A stretch of DNA of 64,000 nucleotides from Cohnella silvisoli (GTDB lineage Bacteria > Bacillota > Bacilli > Paenibacillales > Paenibacillaceae). The stretch covers positions 62,001 to 126,000 of the forward strand of contig NZ_JAIOAP010000010.1 of the NCBI RefSeq assembly GCF_021190915.1. The letters are read 5' to 3'. This document shows positions 25,220 to 33,748 of this stretch, in pieces (position 1 is the first letter of the stretch; every line of letters begins with the position of its first letter). The notes below the pieces were generated by a model that worked only from the letters and a program-made list of their open reading frames with translations, ran no database searches and had not been told where the DNA came from. The position numbers and the translations under genes are program-made.

Positions 25220-25293
25220 GTATACAAGTAAAATCATGACAACTAAATAAGAGAATGCAGCCATTTCTACTATTCTATAAAGGGGTACTTCAT

Positions 25294-26076
25294 ATGGGGA
25301 ATCTGGATGGACGAGTTTGTTTAGTTACTGGCGCGGGGGGAGGTATTGGGAGAAGCATAAGCTTAAAGCTAGCTTCACAAGGGGCAAGACTTGTGCTGAC
25401 GGATATCAATGAGGAGCAGTTGAATCATACCGTTCAACAATGCTGCGCGTTAGGAGTGCCCGCTTATGGCTATCGCCTTGACCTGACAGATGTTAGTGCT
25501 TTGGAAGATGTCGTCGAGCAAACGAAATCACGCTTTCAAAAAATAGATGTGCTTGCGAACGTCGCAGGGATGATGGAAACGCGTTCGTTCTTGGAAATTA
25601 CGGCAGACGAATGGAACAGGATGTTTGCCATTAATGTGACGCCCACCTTTCAGCTGATGCAATTAGCAGCCAAGGAGATGATAGGACAAGGAACGGGCGG
25701 CAGTATTATTAATTTGGCGTCCACTGCAGGCCGGTTGCATCGGCCAATGGCAGCGCATTATGCTGCGTCGAAAGCGGCCATCATAAGTTTAACGCGTTCA
25801 GCGGCCGTTGCTCTGGCGCCATCTAACATACGGGTTAATGCCGTATGTCCGGGAATCATCGACACACCGATGATCCAGCAGGTCCGCGAATCCCGCTCTG
25901 AGCTATTGGCTGTATCGCAGGACGATATTCAGAAGCATTGGGAGCGCATTATTCCCATGGGCAGATTGGCTTCACCGGATGAGGTAGCCGATTTGGCTGC
26001 TTTTCTGGCCAGCGATGCTGCCCGTTATATTACAGGCGAAGCGATCGGAATCAATGGCGGGACAGATGCATCGTAA
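25294..26076 (+). CDS. Short-chain dehydrogenase/reductase (3-oxoacyl reductase-like)
   Basis: A 260-residue NAD(P)-dependent oxidoreductase with the classical SDR set: TGAGGGIGRSI cofactor loop, NVAG after strand 4, catalytic Ser in NLASTAG, Y-x-x-x-K in HYAASKAA, and the C-terminal YITGEAIGINGG. ATG 25294 is preceded by AAAGGGG; an earlier in-frame ATG at 25255 would add 13 residues unlike other SDRs. The class covers 3-oxoacyl-ACP reductases and many sugar or hydroxy-acid dehydrogenases, so the substrate is open. It is not related closely enough to the SDR remnants at 2 kb and 18 kb to be called a third copy. Confidence 0.9.
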   Translation: MGNLDGRVCLVTGAGGGIGRSISLKLASQGARLVLTDINEEQLNHTVQQCCALGVPAYGYRLDLTDVSALEDVVEQTKSRFQKIDVLANVAGMMETRSFLEITADEWNRMFAINVTPTFQLMQLAAKEMIGQGTGGSIINLASTAGRLHRPMAAHYAASKAAIISLTRSAAVALAPSNIRVNAVCPGIIDTPMIQQVRESRSELLAVSQDDIQKHWERIIPMGRLASPDEVADLAAFLASDAARYITGEAIGINGGTDAS

Positions 26077-26122
26077 AATCGCGCTAAACGATGTCTATCC
26101 TATACGAAATGGGAGCTGAACA

Positions 26123-26338
26123 ATGCCTTATATTACAGTGAAGCTGATGGAGGGCCGAAGCAGCAGGCGTATAAAGCTTCTTGCAGCGAAGATGACGGAG
26201 GCTGTTTGTGAAACGCTGGAAATAAAGCCGTCGGATGTACGCATAGAATTCGTGGAATTGAAGGCAGGCACCTTTGCGGTGGCCGGCCAGATCGTACCCG
26301 AAATTAAAGATTCAGAGGGAGGAAGCCAGCATGAGTAA
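26123..26338 (+). CDS. 4-oxalocrotonate tautomerase family protein
   Basis: A 71-residue protein starting M-P-Y-I-T-V-K; after Met removal the N-terminal Pro is the catalytic base of this superfamily. RIKLLAAKMTEAV and VRIEFVEL match the single beta-alpha-beta unit. It would shift enol and keto forms of an unsaturated acid. The start follows GGGAGCTGAAC. Its last eight bases overlap the E1alpha start. Its presence implies that an unsaturated or enolic dicarboxylate-like intermediate occurs in the pathway. Confidence 0.82.
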   Translation: MPYITVKLMEGRSSRRIKLLAAKMTEAVCETLEIKPSDVRIEFVELKAGTFAVAGQIVPEIKDSEGGSQHE

Positions 26339-27329
26339 ATATATGAACAAGCATTTACTAGATGAAGCTTCTTGGAAGTGGGACGAGAAGCTCGTGCTAC
26401 AGGCATGGCGGCTTCTTAATCTCATTCGTGAATTCGAGGAAAAGAGCATAGAAATGTACAAAGCGGGGCTGATGGGCGGCTCGCTTCATTCTTATATCGG
26501 GCAAGAAGCAGTGGCAGCGGGAATGGGCATGGTGATGGAACCCCAGGATTACATGACCATGACTTACCGGGGAAGAGGGCAAGCGTTGGCCAAGGGAGCG
26601 GATCCGTATCGTCTCTTTGCCGAAATGATGGGGCGGGCTGACGGCTATTGCCAAGGTAAGGGAGGGCCCATGCATATCGCTTCATCCGAGCTGGGCATTT
26701 TGGGTGCCAATGGCATCGTAGGGGCAGGTATTCCCATTGCAGTGGGGGCGGCATTTACCTCGAAGCTCAAAAAACAGCAGCGTGTGTCCGTTACCTTTTT
26801 CGGCGATGGCGCGACGAACCAAGGCGCTTTCCATGAGGGCTTAAATCTGGCGGCTGTGTTTAAACTGCCTGTCGTATTTGTTTGCGAGAACAATTTATAT
26901 TCGGAAATGACACCCATCAAGGACTCGCTCTTGAACGAGCACATAGCAGAGCGAGGAGCAGCTTATCGGATTCCGTCTGTTATCGTCGATGGGAACGACA
27001 TTCGAGCGGTTCATGAAGTCGGACAAGAAGCGATGGCACGCGCGCGGGCTGGCGGCGGACCCACTTTTATTGAAGCAAAGACCTATCGCTTAGTCGGGCA
27101 TATGTTCGGTGATTCCGAAAGCTATCGGGAGCGTGCCGAAGTAGAGCGCTGGCGGCAGAAGGAACCGTTAATCCAATTCAAAGAGCTATGCCTCAATCTC
27201 AATCTGCTCCCTGAAGAGACATTGTCAGCGGTAACGGAAGAAATACGCAATCAAATCGGTGACGCTTATGAACTGGCCAGAAAAGCCAGTGAACCGGAAT
27301 TGGAGGAAATATTCACCCATGTCTACTGA
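26331..27329 (+). CDS. 2-oxoacid dehydrogenase E1 alpha subunit (acetoin dehydrogenase-like)
   Basis: A 332-residue thiamine-diphosphate subunit. It shows TYRGRGQALAKG, KGGPMHIA and LGANGIVGAGIPIAVGAA near the front, and the ThDP-binding motif GDGATNQGAFHEGLN followed by NN. The phosphorylation-loop region GHMFGDSESYR fits the AcoA/PdhA family; overall it looks closest to acetoin or branched-chain-type E1alpha. ATG 26331 follows GAGGGAGGAAG and lies within the tautomerase end. The E1 would decarboxylate a 2-oxo acid (or cleave acetoin-like diketols) and pass the acyl group to E2. Confidence 0.9.
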   Translation: MSKYMNKHLLDEASWKWDEKLVLQAWRLLNLIREFEEKSIEMYKAGLMGGSLHSYIGQEAVAAGMGMVMEPQDYMTMTYRGRGQALAKGADPYRLFAEMMGRADGYCQGKGGPMHIASSELGILGANGIVGAGIPIAVGAAFTSKLKKQQRVSVTFFGDGATNQGAFHEGLNLAAVFKLPVVFVCENNLYSEMTPIKDSLLNEHIAERGAAYRIPSVIVDGNDIRAVHEVGQEAMARARAGGGPTFIEAKTYRLVGHMFGDSESYRERAEVERWRQKEPLIQFKELCLNLNLLPEETLSAVTEEIRNQIGDAYELARKASEPELEEIFTHVY

Positions 27330-28302
27330 TCGATTGATTAGTTATTCTGAGGCGATTAACGAAGCCTTACAAGAAGAAATGAGACGGGATGCGGACATTG
27401 TATTGATGGGGGAAGACATTGGATCGTATGGCGGTGTCTTCAAAGTAACCAAAGGCCTGTACAGTGAATTCGGCGCGGAAAGAGTAATCGATACGCCTAT
27501 TTCCGAGACCGGATTTATCGGCGCGGGTGTAGGCGCGGCTATGACAGGGCTTATCCCGATTATTGAAATTATGTGGATTGATTTCACCTTGGTCGCGCTG
27601 GACCAGATTGTGAATCAAGCAGCGAAGCTGAAGTACATGTCAGGCGGGCAGACGTCAATCCCGTTAGTCATCCGCACGCAGGGCGGTGGCGGACGCGGCA
27701 ACGGCGCACAACATTCGCAGAGTCTGGAAACGATCTTTGCCCATATTCCTGGACTTAAAGTTGTTGCGCCAAGTACGCCATATGATGCGAAGGGACTGCT
27801 GAAAACCGCTGTGAGAGAAGGCAGTCCTGTTATTTTCATTGAACATAAAATGCTTTATAACCAGAAAGGCCATGTACCTTTGGAGTCCTATACGATTCCA
27901 CTGGGGCAATCGGATGTTAAACGGCGGGGCAAAGATGTAACCCTGGTCAGCTTGTCCAGAATGGTTCTCTTCTCGCTGGAAGCGGCCGAGCTGCTCAGCC
28001 AGGAAGGGATTGAGGTTGAGGTTATAGATTTGCGAACCCTCGTTCCGCTCGATCTGGCTGCCGTCATTCAGTCGGTTAAGCAAACCCACCGAGTGGTTAT
28101 CGTTCATGAGGCGACGGGTGCCTACGGTTGGGGAGCTGAGATATCGGCCAGAATCCAGGAAGAAGCTTTCGACGAATTGGATGCGCCGATTGTCCGGGTA
28201 ACCGCAGAGGATACACCGGTCCCCTACAATTTGAACCTGGAAAAGGAAATGCTGCCGCAAGTAAAAGATATTGTCAACGCGATTCGTAAATCAATTCAGT
28301 AG
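27319..28302 (+). CDS. 2-oxoacid dehydrogenase E1 beta subunit
   Basis: A 327-residue subunit that completes the E1 active site. Motifs: EDIGSYGGVFKVTKGL, DTPISETGFIGAGVGAA, GGGGRGNGAQHSQSLE and the C-terminal EDTPVPYN. It starts at ATG 27319 with GGAGGAAAT upstream, overlapping the E1alpha stop by 11 bp, so the two subunits should be made in equal amounts. AcoB-like proteins share the same layout. Confidence 0.92.
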   Translation: MSTDRLISYSEAINEALQEEMRRDADIVLMGEDIGSYGGVFKVTKGLYSEFGAERVIDTPISETGFIGAGVGAAMTGLIPIIEIMWIDFTLVALDQIVNQAAKLKYMSGGQTSIPLVIRTQGGGGRGNGAQHSQSLETIFAHIPGLKVVAPSTPYDAKGLLKTAVREGSPVIFIEHKMLYNQKGHVPLESYTIPLGQSDVKRRGKDVTLVSLSRMVLFSLEAAELLSQEGIEVEVIDLRTLVPLDLAAVIQSVKQTHRVVIVHEATGAYGWGAEISARIQEEAFDELDAPIVRVTAEDTPVPYNLNLEKEMLPQVKDIVNAIRKSIQ

Positions 28303-28319
28303 TGCAGGAGGTGAGGATC

Positions 28320-29759
28320 ATGCCGGGTATAGATCAGTCCGATGTCTATGATGTCGCGATTATTGGCGGAGGTACGGGAGGTTATGTTGCGGCCATTCGT
28401 GCGGCGCAGCATGGGAAAAGAGTCGTTATCGTGGAGAAGCATCTGCTGGGAGGCACTTGTCTTCATCAGGGCTGTATCCCGACCAAATCTTTACTTGAGA
28501 GCTCCAAGCTATATGAACGAGTGAAGCATATGGAAGAATTCGGTATTGAGGTCAATCAGGATTCCCTTTTCTTTAATGTGGCAAAGGCGTTTGAACGTAA
28601 AAAAGCCATAGTGAATCAGTTATATCAAGGGATTCAATATTTAATTAAGAAAAACAAGATTACCCTTATACAAGGTCATGGACATCTTGTTGGTAAACCC
28701 AAGCATTTCGAAATCGGGATTGAAAACGGATCAACTGAAAGCGAGCAAACCATTTTCTCCAATCACGTGATTTTGGCTACCGGATCCAGACCCAATATAC
28801 CAAAGGGCATCACGATCGATGGAATCAAGCTTTTTACCAGTGATGAGATTCTCGCTCACCCGCTTAGACCTGATCATATTACGATTATTGGTGCCGGAGC
28901 GATCGGTTTGGAATTTGCCTGTTATTTTCAACAATTGGGCAGTGCTGTTCGGATTGTCGAGTCGGAAGATCGCTTAGCTCCATTGGAGGATGAGGAAATA
29001 TCCAGACAGATCGGGAGTATTTTCGATAAAAGAGGAATTGAAACGATGCCGGGTTATCAGTTACTCGTTGAACATATTGAGCACGTTGAGGGCGAGCCGA
29101 TGACGTATACTCTGCAGGATAGGAACGGGGAAAAATCCATGCATCAGACGGATGCGATTCTTTTTGCGATCGGGAGAAAAAATAATGTTTCAGCATTAGG
29201 CTTAACCAGCGTAGGCTTGGCTGATGAAGCTGCTTTTTTGCAAACCAATGCCTATATGGAAACCGATGTGTCCGGATTATACGCAGTAGGGGATATCGCA
29301 GGCAGCTATCAATTGGCGCATGTCGCGACGCAGCAAGCCCTGATCGCAGCGGATACCATTTGCGGAATAAGCACCTTACCCTATCAGCCTGAAAGAGTGG
29401 CACGTTGCACGTATACGCATCCTGAAATCGCCAGTGTCGGCTTGACGGAAGAACAGGCAAATGCTGCAGGATACGATATTAAGGTAGGAAAGTTTCCGCT
29501 GCATTTCAACGGTAGATCACTTATTCATGGTGATAGTGAAGGCTTCATTAAAATGATCGTGGATAAGAAAACGGACATGTTGTTGGGCACGCATATGATT
29601 GGACAAGGGGCTACGGAGTTAATTGCAATGTCCGGCTTTGCCATATTTATGGAGGGGACCGCTTGGGAAATGGGGATGAATGTTTATCCGCACCCTAGCA
29701 TTTCTGAAATATTCGGAGAAGCGGCAATGGCTGTATCGGGGATGGCGATTCACAGTTAA
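28320..29759 (+). CDS. Dihydrolipoamide dehydrogenase (E3)
   Basis: A 479-residue flavoprotein that reoxidises the lipoyl groups of E2 with NAD+. The FAD motif IIGGGTGGYVAA, redox pair in GGTCLHQGCIPTK, second dinucleotide motif IIGAGAIGLEFA and the C-terminal base His in VYPHPSISEIFGEA are all present. ATG 28320 follows GGAGGTGAGG. Its place between E1beta and E2 shows it belongs to this complex rather than being the housekeeping lpdA. Confidence 0.93.
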   Translation: MPGIDQSDVYDVAIIGGGTGGYVAAIRAAQHGKRVVIVEKHLLGGTCLHQGCIPTKSLLESSKLYERVKHMEEFGIEVNQDSLFFNVAKAFERKKAIVNQLYQGIQYLIKKNKITLIQGHGHLVGKPKHFEIGIENGSTESEQTIFSNHVILATGSRPNIPKGITIDGIKLFTSDEILAHPLRPDHITIIGAGAIGLEFACYFQQLGSAVRIVESEDRLAPLEDEEISRQIGSIFDKRGIETMPGYQLLVEHIEHVEGEPMTYTLQDRNGEKSMHQTDAILFAIGRKNNVSALGLTSVGLADEAAFLQTNAYMETDVSGLYAVGDIAGSYQLAHVATQQALIAADTICGISTLPYQPERVARCTYTHPEIASVGLTEEQANAAGYDIKVGKFPLHFNGRSLIHGDSEGFIKMIVDKKTDMLLGTHMIGQGATELIAMSGFAIFMEGTAWEMGMNVYPHPSISEIFGEAAMAVSGMAIHS

Positions 29760-29786
29760 ATAGCTGTCAAATAAGAGGTGAGAGCA

Positions 29787-30926
29787 TTGAGCATAGAGAT
29801 CAGATTGCCGAAGATGGGATTAACCATGGAAGAAGCACGCATCGTCACATGGGAGAAGCAGGTTGGCGAATATGTTGAATTGAAGGAAGTCGTAGCGACG
29901 ATAGAAACCGATAAAGCGACCTTGGAAATAGAATCTGCTGAGCAAGGGTTTCTTATCGAACAGCGGGTCAAGGCAGGTGATGCGATTGCTGTTGGCGGCA
30001 TAATCGGCATTCTTTCCGCTAATCAGGTGAGTGGGGACGCGATACGCAGCGAACGAATTCGTGTATCGCCGGCCGCAAGAAGATTAGCCGGAGTAAAGGG
30101 TATTGTGCTTAGCGAAGTCGACGGAACAGGACCGGATGGAAGAATTGTGTTGCGTGATATTATAGGTGCGCCAGTAACGATTGAATCTTCCGGAAGTAGT
30201 ACTGAGAGAGAAGCACCCCGAGACACGGCTTTCAAAAAACCACTAAGTGCCATGCGAAAAATAATCTCAGAAAGACTTACTTATAGTTTCCGCGAAATCC
30301 CGCAATTCCAAGTCAAGAGCAGCGTGAATCTATTCCATGTGTTGAAAATCCGTGAAATTTTAGTCAATAGTGTCGAGGAGACAGCAGGAGTTCGATTATC
30401 CGTGCTGGATTTCATTATTCAGGCCGTGGGTCTTGCATTAAGGCAGGTACCTCAGGTGAACGTTTCCTTCTGCACGGATCCAAGCGGCTCTTATATTTTG
30501 GAGCATCAAGAGGTCAATATCGGCTTAGCCGTTTCCGTGCAGGAGGGTCTTGTGGTGCCGGTTATTCGTGATGCCGATCAATTGTCTCTTGTTGAGATCG
30601 CCAAGCAAAGGCATGCCCTTGTCAGTCAAGCCAAAGCGGGCACATTAAGTGTCGGTGAAATGACGGGAGGCACATTCACGATTTCAAGTTTGGCTTCCTT
30701 TGATATTGCTGAATTCACAGCGCTCATCAATCCACCGGAGGCGGGTATTCTGGCAGTCGGTATGGCGAGGAAGGTGCCGGTTGTAGTCGGTGATGCGATT
30801 GAGGTTGCCACAATGATGGATTTGAACGCTTCTTTTGATCATCGCCCTTTGGACGGGGCAGATGGGGCTAAGTTTATGCAGTTGCTTTCGCAGCAATTGC
30901 AAAGCGATCGCTGGAAATTAGTCTAA
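29787..30926 (+). CDS. Dihydrolipoamide acyltransferase (E2)
   Basis: A 379-residue E2 core subunit: one N-terminal lipoyl domain with ETDKATLE carrying the lipoylated Lys, a peripheral-subunit-binding domain (VSPAARRLAGVKGI, GTGPDGRIVLRDI), and the catalytic domain ending in FDHRPLDGADG with the active His. TTG at 29787 is the likely start, six bases after AGAGGTG; a GTG at 29778 lies inside that site. The single lipoyl domain and short linkers give an unusually compact E2. A fossil of a related gene is found at 20752-20885. Confidence 0.9.
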   Translation: MSIEIRLPKMGLTMEEARIVTWEKQVGEYVELKEVVATIETDKATLEIESAEQGFLIEQRVKAGDAIAVGGIIGILSANQVSGDAIRSERIRVSPAARRLAGVKGIVLSEVDGTGPDGRIVLRDIIGAPVTIESSGSSTEREAPRDTAFKKPLSAMRKIISERLTYSFREIPQFQVKSSVNLFHVLKIREILVNSVEETAGVRLSVLDFIIQAVGLALRQVPQVNVSFCTDPSGSYILEHQEVNIGLAVSVQEGLVVPVIRDADQLSLVEIAKQRHALVSQAKAGTLSVGEMTGGTFTISSLASFDIAEFTALINPPEAGILAVGMARKVPVVVGDAIEVATMMDLNASFDHRPLDGADGAKFMQLLSQQLQSDRWKLV

Positions 30927-30974
30927 TCAGTGGCGGGGAAATAATCACGATTCACATAAAAGGATGGACACCTT

Positions 30975-31874
30975 GTGGGACATAAGAAATTCCGGTTCGG
31001 AGCAGCATTGACAGCGTTGTGGCTATTATGGGGCTCTGTTTTTCTGGCGCTCAAAGTATTGATGACCGCGATGCCGCCATTCTTGACATCGATCCGATTT
31101 ATTATTGCAGGCGCCTTACTGCTGCTGTTGGCTGTACTGCTTGCGAAGCAACGGCCGACTATCCGACAATTCGTAAATGCAGGTATTGTCGGTGCGCTCT
31201 TCATTTTTGGCGGGCAGGGAGGGATGGTTGCGGGAGAGCAATATTTATCTTCGGGGATGACCGGACTTATCGTCTCGACATTGCCAATCTGGGTCACGCT
31301 GCTTGAATGGGCGATATTCGATAAGCGACCTTTAGCTGGGGTTAGCTTCGGACTATTTCTGAGCTTTGCAGGCATTGGATTGCTGTTAATACTCTCTAGT
31401 ATTCAGCAGCATATTAGTATATTGGGTATACTCATCCTGCTCGGGGCAACGCTTTGTTCAGCAGCCGGCACTTTATTTCTGCGGAAGACCAGCCAACCCG
31501 GGGTTATTTACGGCACATCCGTGCAAATGATTGTCGGAGGTTTATTCGTCGAAATGATCAGCATCGGCATGGGAGAGTATAGGCAGTTCAGGTGGGAAAC
31601 TATGTCCGTAGAAAACTATATTGCCTTCGGTTATTTGCAAGCTATTACGATAATAGGTTTCCTGTTGTTTACCTGGCTGCAGAGCGTTAGCATATCAACG
31701 ACGCTACCCAATACGTATGCATACGTCAGTCCCGTAGTCGCCATCCTTCTGGGCGGGGCGATACTGGGCGAAACGATTACTTTTGCTATTTTATCTTCTG
31801 TAGTCATCATCTTAGCGGGAGTCGTCTTTATTGTGATGTCATCTAACAATAGAACGAAGAATTTGGAAGGTTAA
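30975..31874 (+). CDS. EamA/DMT-family transporter
   Basis: A 299-residue membrane protein with ten predicted helices and the duplicated EamA layout: ALWLLWGSVFLALKV at the first helix and LQAITIIGFLLFTWLQSVS plus NTYAYVSPVVAILLGG in the second half. Such proteins export metabolites or amino acids, or import some sugars. GTG 30975 follows AGGATGGACACC, 49 bp after the E2 gene. As the last gene of the operon it might export a toxic intermediate or move the substrate; direction is unknown. Confidence 0.88.
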   Translation: MGHKKFRFGAALTALWLLWGSVFLALKVLMTAMPPFLTSIRFIIAGALLLLLAVLLAKQRPTIRQFVNAGIVGALFIFGGQGGMVAGEQYLSSGMTGLIVSTLPIWVTLLEWAIFDKRPLAGVSFGLFLSFAGIGLLLILSSIQQHISILGILILLGATLCSAAGTLFLRKTSQPGVIYGTSVQMIVGGLFVEMISIGMGEYRQFRWETMSVENYIAFGYLQAITIIGFLLFTWLQSVSISTTLPNTYAYVSPVVAILLGGAILGETITFAILSSVVIILAGVVFIVMSSNNRTKNLEG

Positions 31875-31879
31875 ATGAA

Positions 31880-31912
31880 AATGGCTGAATCGATATCTCA
31901 CGGCAAGCCATT
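31880..31912. terminator. Weak hairpin between convergent genes
   Basis: AATGGCT (31880-31886) pairs with AGCCATT (31906-31912) with a 19-base loop between the EamA gene and the convergent AraC gene. There is no clear T tract in either direction; possible weak bidirectional terminator. Confidence 0.3.
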
Positions 31913-31914
31913 AC

Positions 31915-32817
31915 TTAAATCTTCGCAATGACCGTGCGAAGATATTCAGACGGAGACATGTCCGTGAATGATTTGAAGTGTCTGGAGAAACTATGCACGC
32001 TGCCGTAATGGAGCATCTCCGCGATTTCCGTGAAGTTGTGCCGCTGCGCGCGGATGATGCTCTTGGCGTGCTGGATTTTCAGATTGCGATAGTATTTCAT
32101 GATGCTGATTCCCTTGTTGTCCTTGAAAATCGTCAGCGCATGGCTCTTGCTTAGGTTGAAATTCTTGTAAATATGTTCAAGGCGTATATCGTTATAAACA
32201 TGCTGCTCCATATAGGTGCACATGCGGTTTACGAGATCCTCTTCGCTCCGTTGTTTGGTGGAACCGGACAAGCGCTGTTCCCGTCTGGCGAGCTCATCTC
32301 CCGCATCTCTTAACCGGATCAGCAGCATCTCCAAATAAATTTTGATCAGCTGCTCTGAACCGATCGGCGCATCCGGACGCCTGCGAAGCGTATGGTTTCT
32401 CGGATCGTCGAAGGGCGGGAAGAAGGCGGCGAACCCGTTCTTCATGATTTGCGCCAATATTTCCTGCTGCTGGGCATCCAGGGTAAATATTTTATTTTCA
32501 AAATAGGCAATTTCCTTGGAATGGCAAACGAAAGAAAGAATGATGACGTTAGGCGCGATTTTCTTGTTGGCCCATACCCCGTGAAATTCATTCGGCTTGT
32601 GGAAGATCATATCCCCTTGCTTCAGGCGGTAACCTTCCGTATCCGCGAAAACTTCCAGCTCCCCTTTGTCCACGTAAACGAACTCCCAGAAATCATGCTT
32701 TTCCCCTTCGAACGCAAAGTCCTTAGAAAACTCGAAATAATGGAACGAAACAAGCTGTTTGACTGCCAGCGGCTCATGAAGTTTAGTTCGGGCGAATTGA
32801 GTGTCCTTGTCCGTCAT
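31915..32817 (-). CDS. AraC-family regulator with N-terminal cupin domain
   Basis: A 300-residue one-component regulator. The N-terminal cupin-like sensor has HDFWEFVYVDKGELEV and GDMIFHKPNEFHGV, in which the sugar-responsive jelly roll is recognisable. The C-terminal 100 residues hold two helix-turn-helix motifs (IYKNFNLSKSHALTIFKDNK; HYGSVHSFSRHFKSFTDMSP). It is divergent from the PIG-L/NagB-like/CBM9 genes, which it presumably controls. It is a clear paralogue of the regulator at 35538-36455, sharing W-E-F-x-Y-V-D-K-G and P-N-E-F-H. Confidence 0.92.
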   Translation of the reverse strand: MTDKDTQFARTKLHEPLAVKQLVSFHYFEFSKDFAFEGEKHDFWEFVYVDKGELEVFADTEGYRLKQGDMIFHKPNEFHGVWANKKIAPNVIILSFVCHSKEIAYFENKIFTLDAQQQEILAQIMKNGFAAFFPPFDDPRNHTLRRRPDAPIGSEQLIKIYLEMLLIRLRDAGDELARREQRLSGSTKQRSEEDLVNRMCTYMEQHVYNDIRLEHIYKNFNLSKSHALTIFKDNKGISIMKYYRNLKIQHAKSIIRAQRHNFTEIAEMLHYGSVHSFSRHFKSFTDMSPSEYLRTVIAKI

Positions 32818-32996
32818 TGGCTACGCCTCCGTTGCGATTGTTTCGTTGCGTCTATTATATCATTCCGGATTTGGGCGCTGCCAGAAATTGCGGACTTATT
32901 GCTACGTTTCGCGGTCTTTTTGCTAAAGAATAGAGGAATGAGAAGGCTTACACTCAAGGGAGTATGGCTAGGCAAAAATGGATTGGAGGAGTTGCG

Positions 32997-33707
32997 GTGA
33001 ACGTATTAGCGGTAGGCTGTCATCCGGATGATTTAGAGATCGGCTGCGGAGGGACATTGGCCAAGCTGGCTTCGCAAGGACATCAAGTAACGATGGTGCA
33101 CGTGGCCAATGGGAATAAAGGACATAAGTTGATACCGCCGGATGAACTGATACAGATTAGAAAGCTGGAAGCTCAGGCGGCGGGCCAATTGATCGGCGCA
33201 GAAGTGATTAGCTTAGACGTACCTGACTTGGCCGTGAAATCGGATCAGGATGAGTTGATTGGCAAGCTTGTAAAGGTAATTCGCAAAGTCAAACCGGACT
33301 ACATTATCACGCATCCGCCAGAAGATTATATGAAGGATCATATGGAAGTTTCCCGTGCAGTATTCGATGCCAGCTTCGCGGCTACGGTGCCTTATTATAA
33401 TAGCCAAGAGGATGAGGATGCCCATCATAAAGTGGCGCCTATCTATTATATGGATACGTTAGCCGGAGTTGGATTTCTGCCGACCGAGTACGTGGATATC
33501 AGCGATTATATCGATACAAAAATCAAGATGAACGATAGCCACCAAAGCCAGATTAAATGGCTGTACGAACATGACGGCATCGACTTTCTGGATTTCGTCA
33601 GAACGGTTTCCAAATTCCGCGGGCTGCAGTGCGGCAAAGCGTACGCGGAGGGCTTTAAGCAAGCCCAGGCATGGCCGCGGTTAACGACTGAAAGACTGCT
33701 ACCATAG
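32997..33707 (+). CDS. PIG-L family deacetylase (BshB-like)
   Basis: Zinc-dependent N-deacetylase of the LmbE/PIG-L family, 236 residues, cytoplasmic. The N-terminus [20 protein letters not shown] carries the metal-binding [20 protein letters not shown] supplies the later H-x-x-D and DH ligands. Family members act on N-acetylglucosamine-linked small molecules, chitobiose and similar. GTG 32997 is chosen because GGAGGA (32985-32990) is six bases upstream; the preceding 11 codons lie across that site. It is followed 41 bp later by a NagB-like gene, pointing to amino-sugar metabolism. Confidence 0.9.
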   Translation: MNVLAVGCHPDDLEIGCGGTLAKLASQGHQVTMVHVANGNKGHKLIPPDELIQIRKLEAQAAGQLIGAEVISLDVPDLAVKSDQDELIGKLVKVIRKVKPDYIITHPPEDYMKDHMEVSRAVFDASFAATVPYYNSQEDEDAHHKVAPIYYMDTLAGVGFLPTEYVDISDYIDTKIKMNDSHQSQIKWLYEHDGIDFLDFVRTVSKFRGLQCGKAYAEGFKQAQAWPRLTTERLLP

Positions 33708-33748
33708 CGTTATCGTGCATCAACAACTTGAATGGGAGAGTGATAAGC

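Noticed and set aside
27664..28260. Minus-strand open frame of 198 codons inside the E1 beta gene
   Set aside because: The plus-strand E1 beta protein is complete and conserved; the reverse frame has no supporting motif.
32392..33000. Plus-strand open frame of 202 codons opposite the AraC gene and running to the PIG-L start
   Set aside because: Two thirds of it are antisense to a convincing AraC regulator; the PIG-L gene has its own ribosome site and start.
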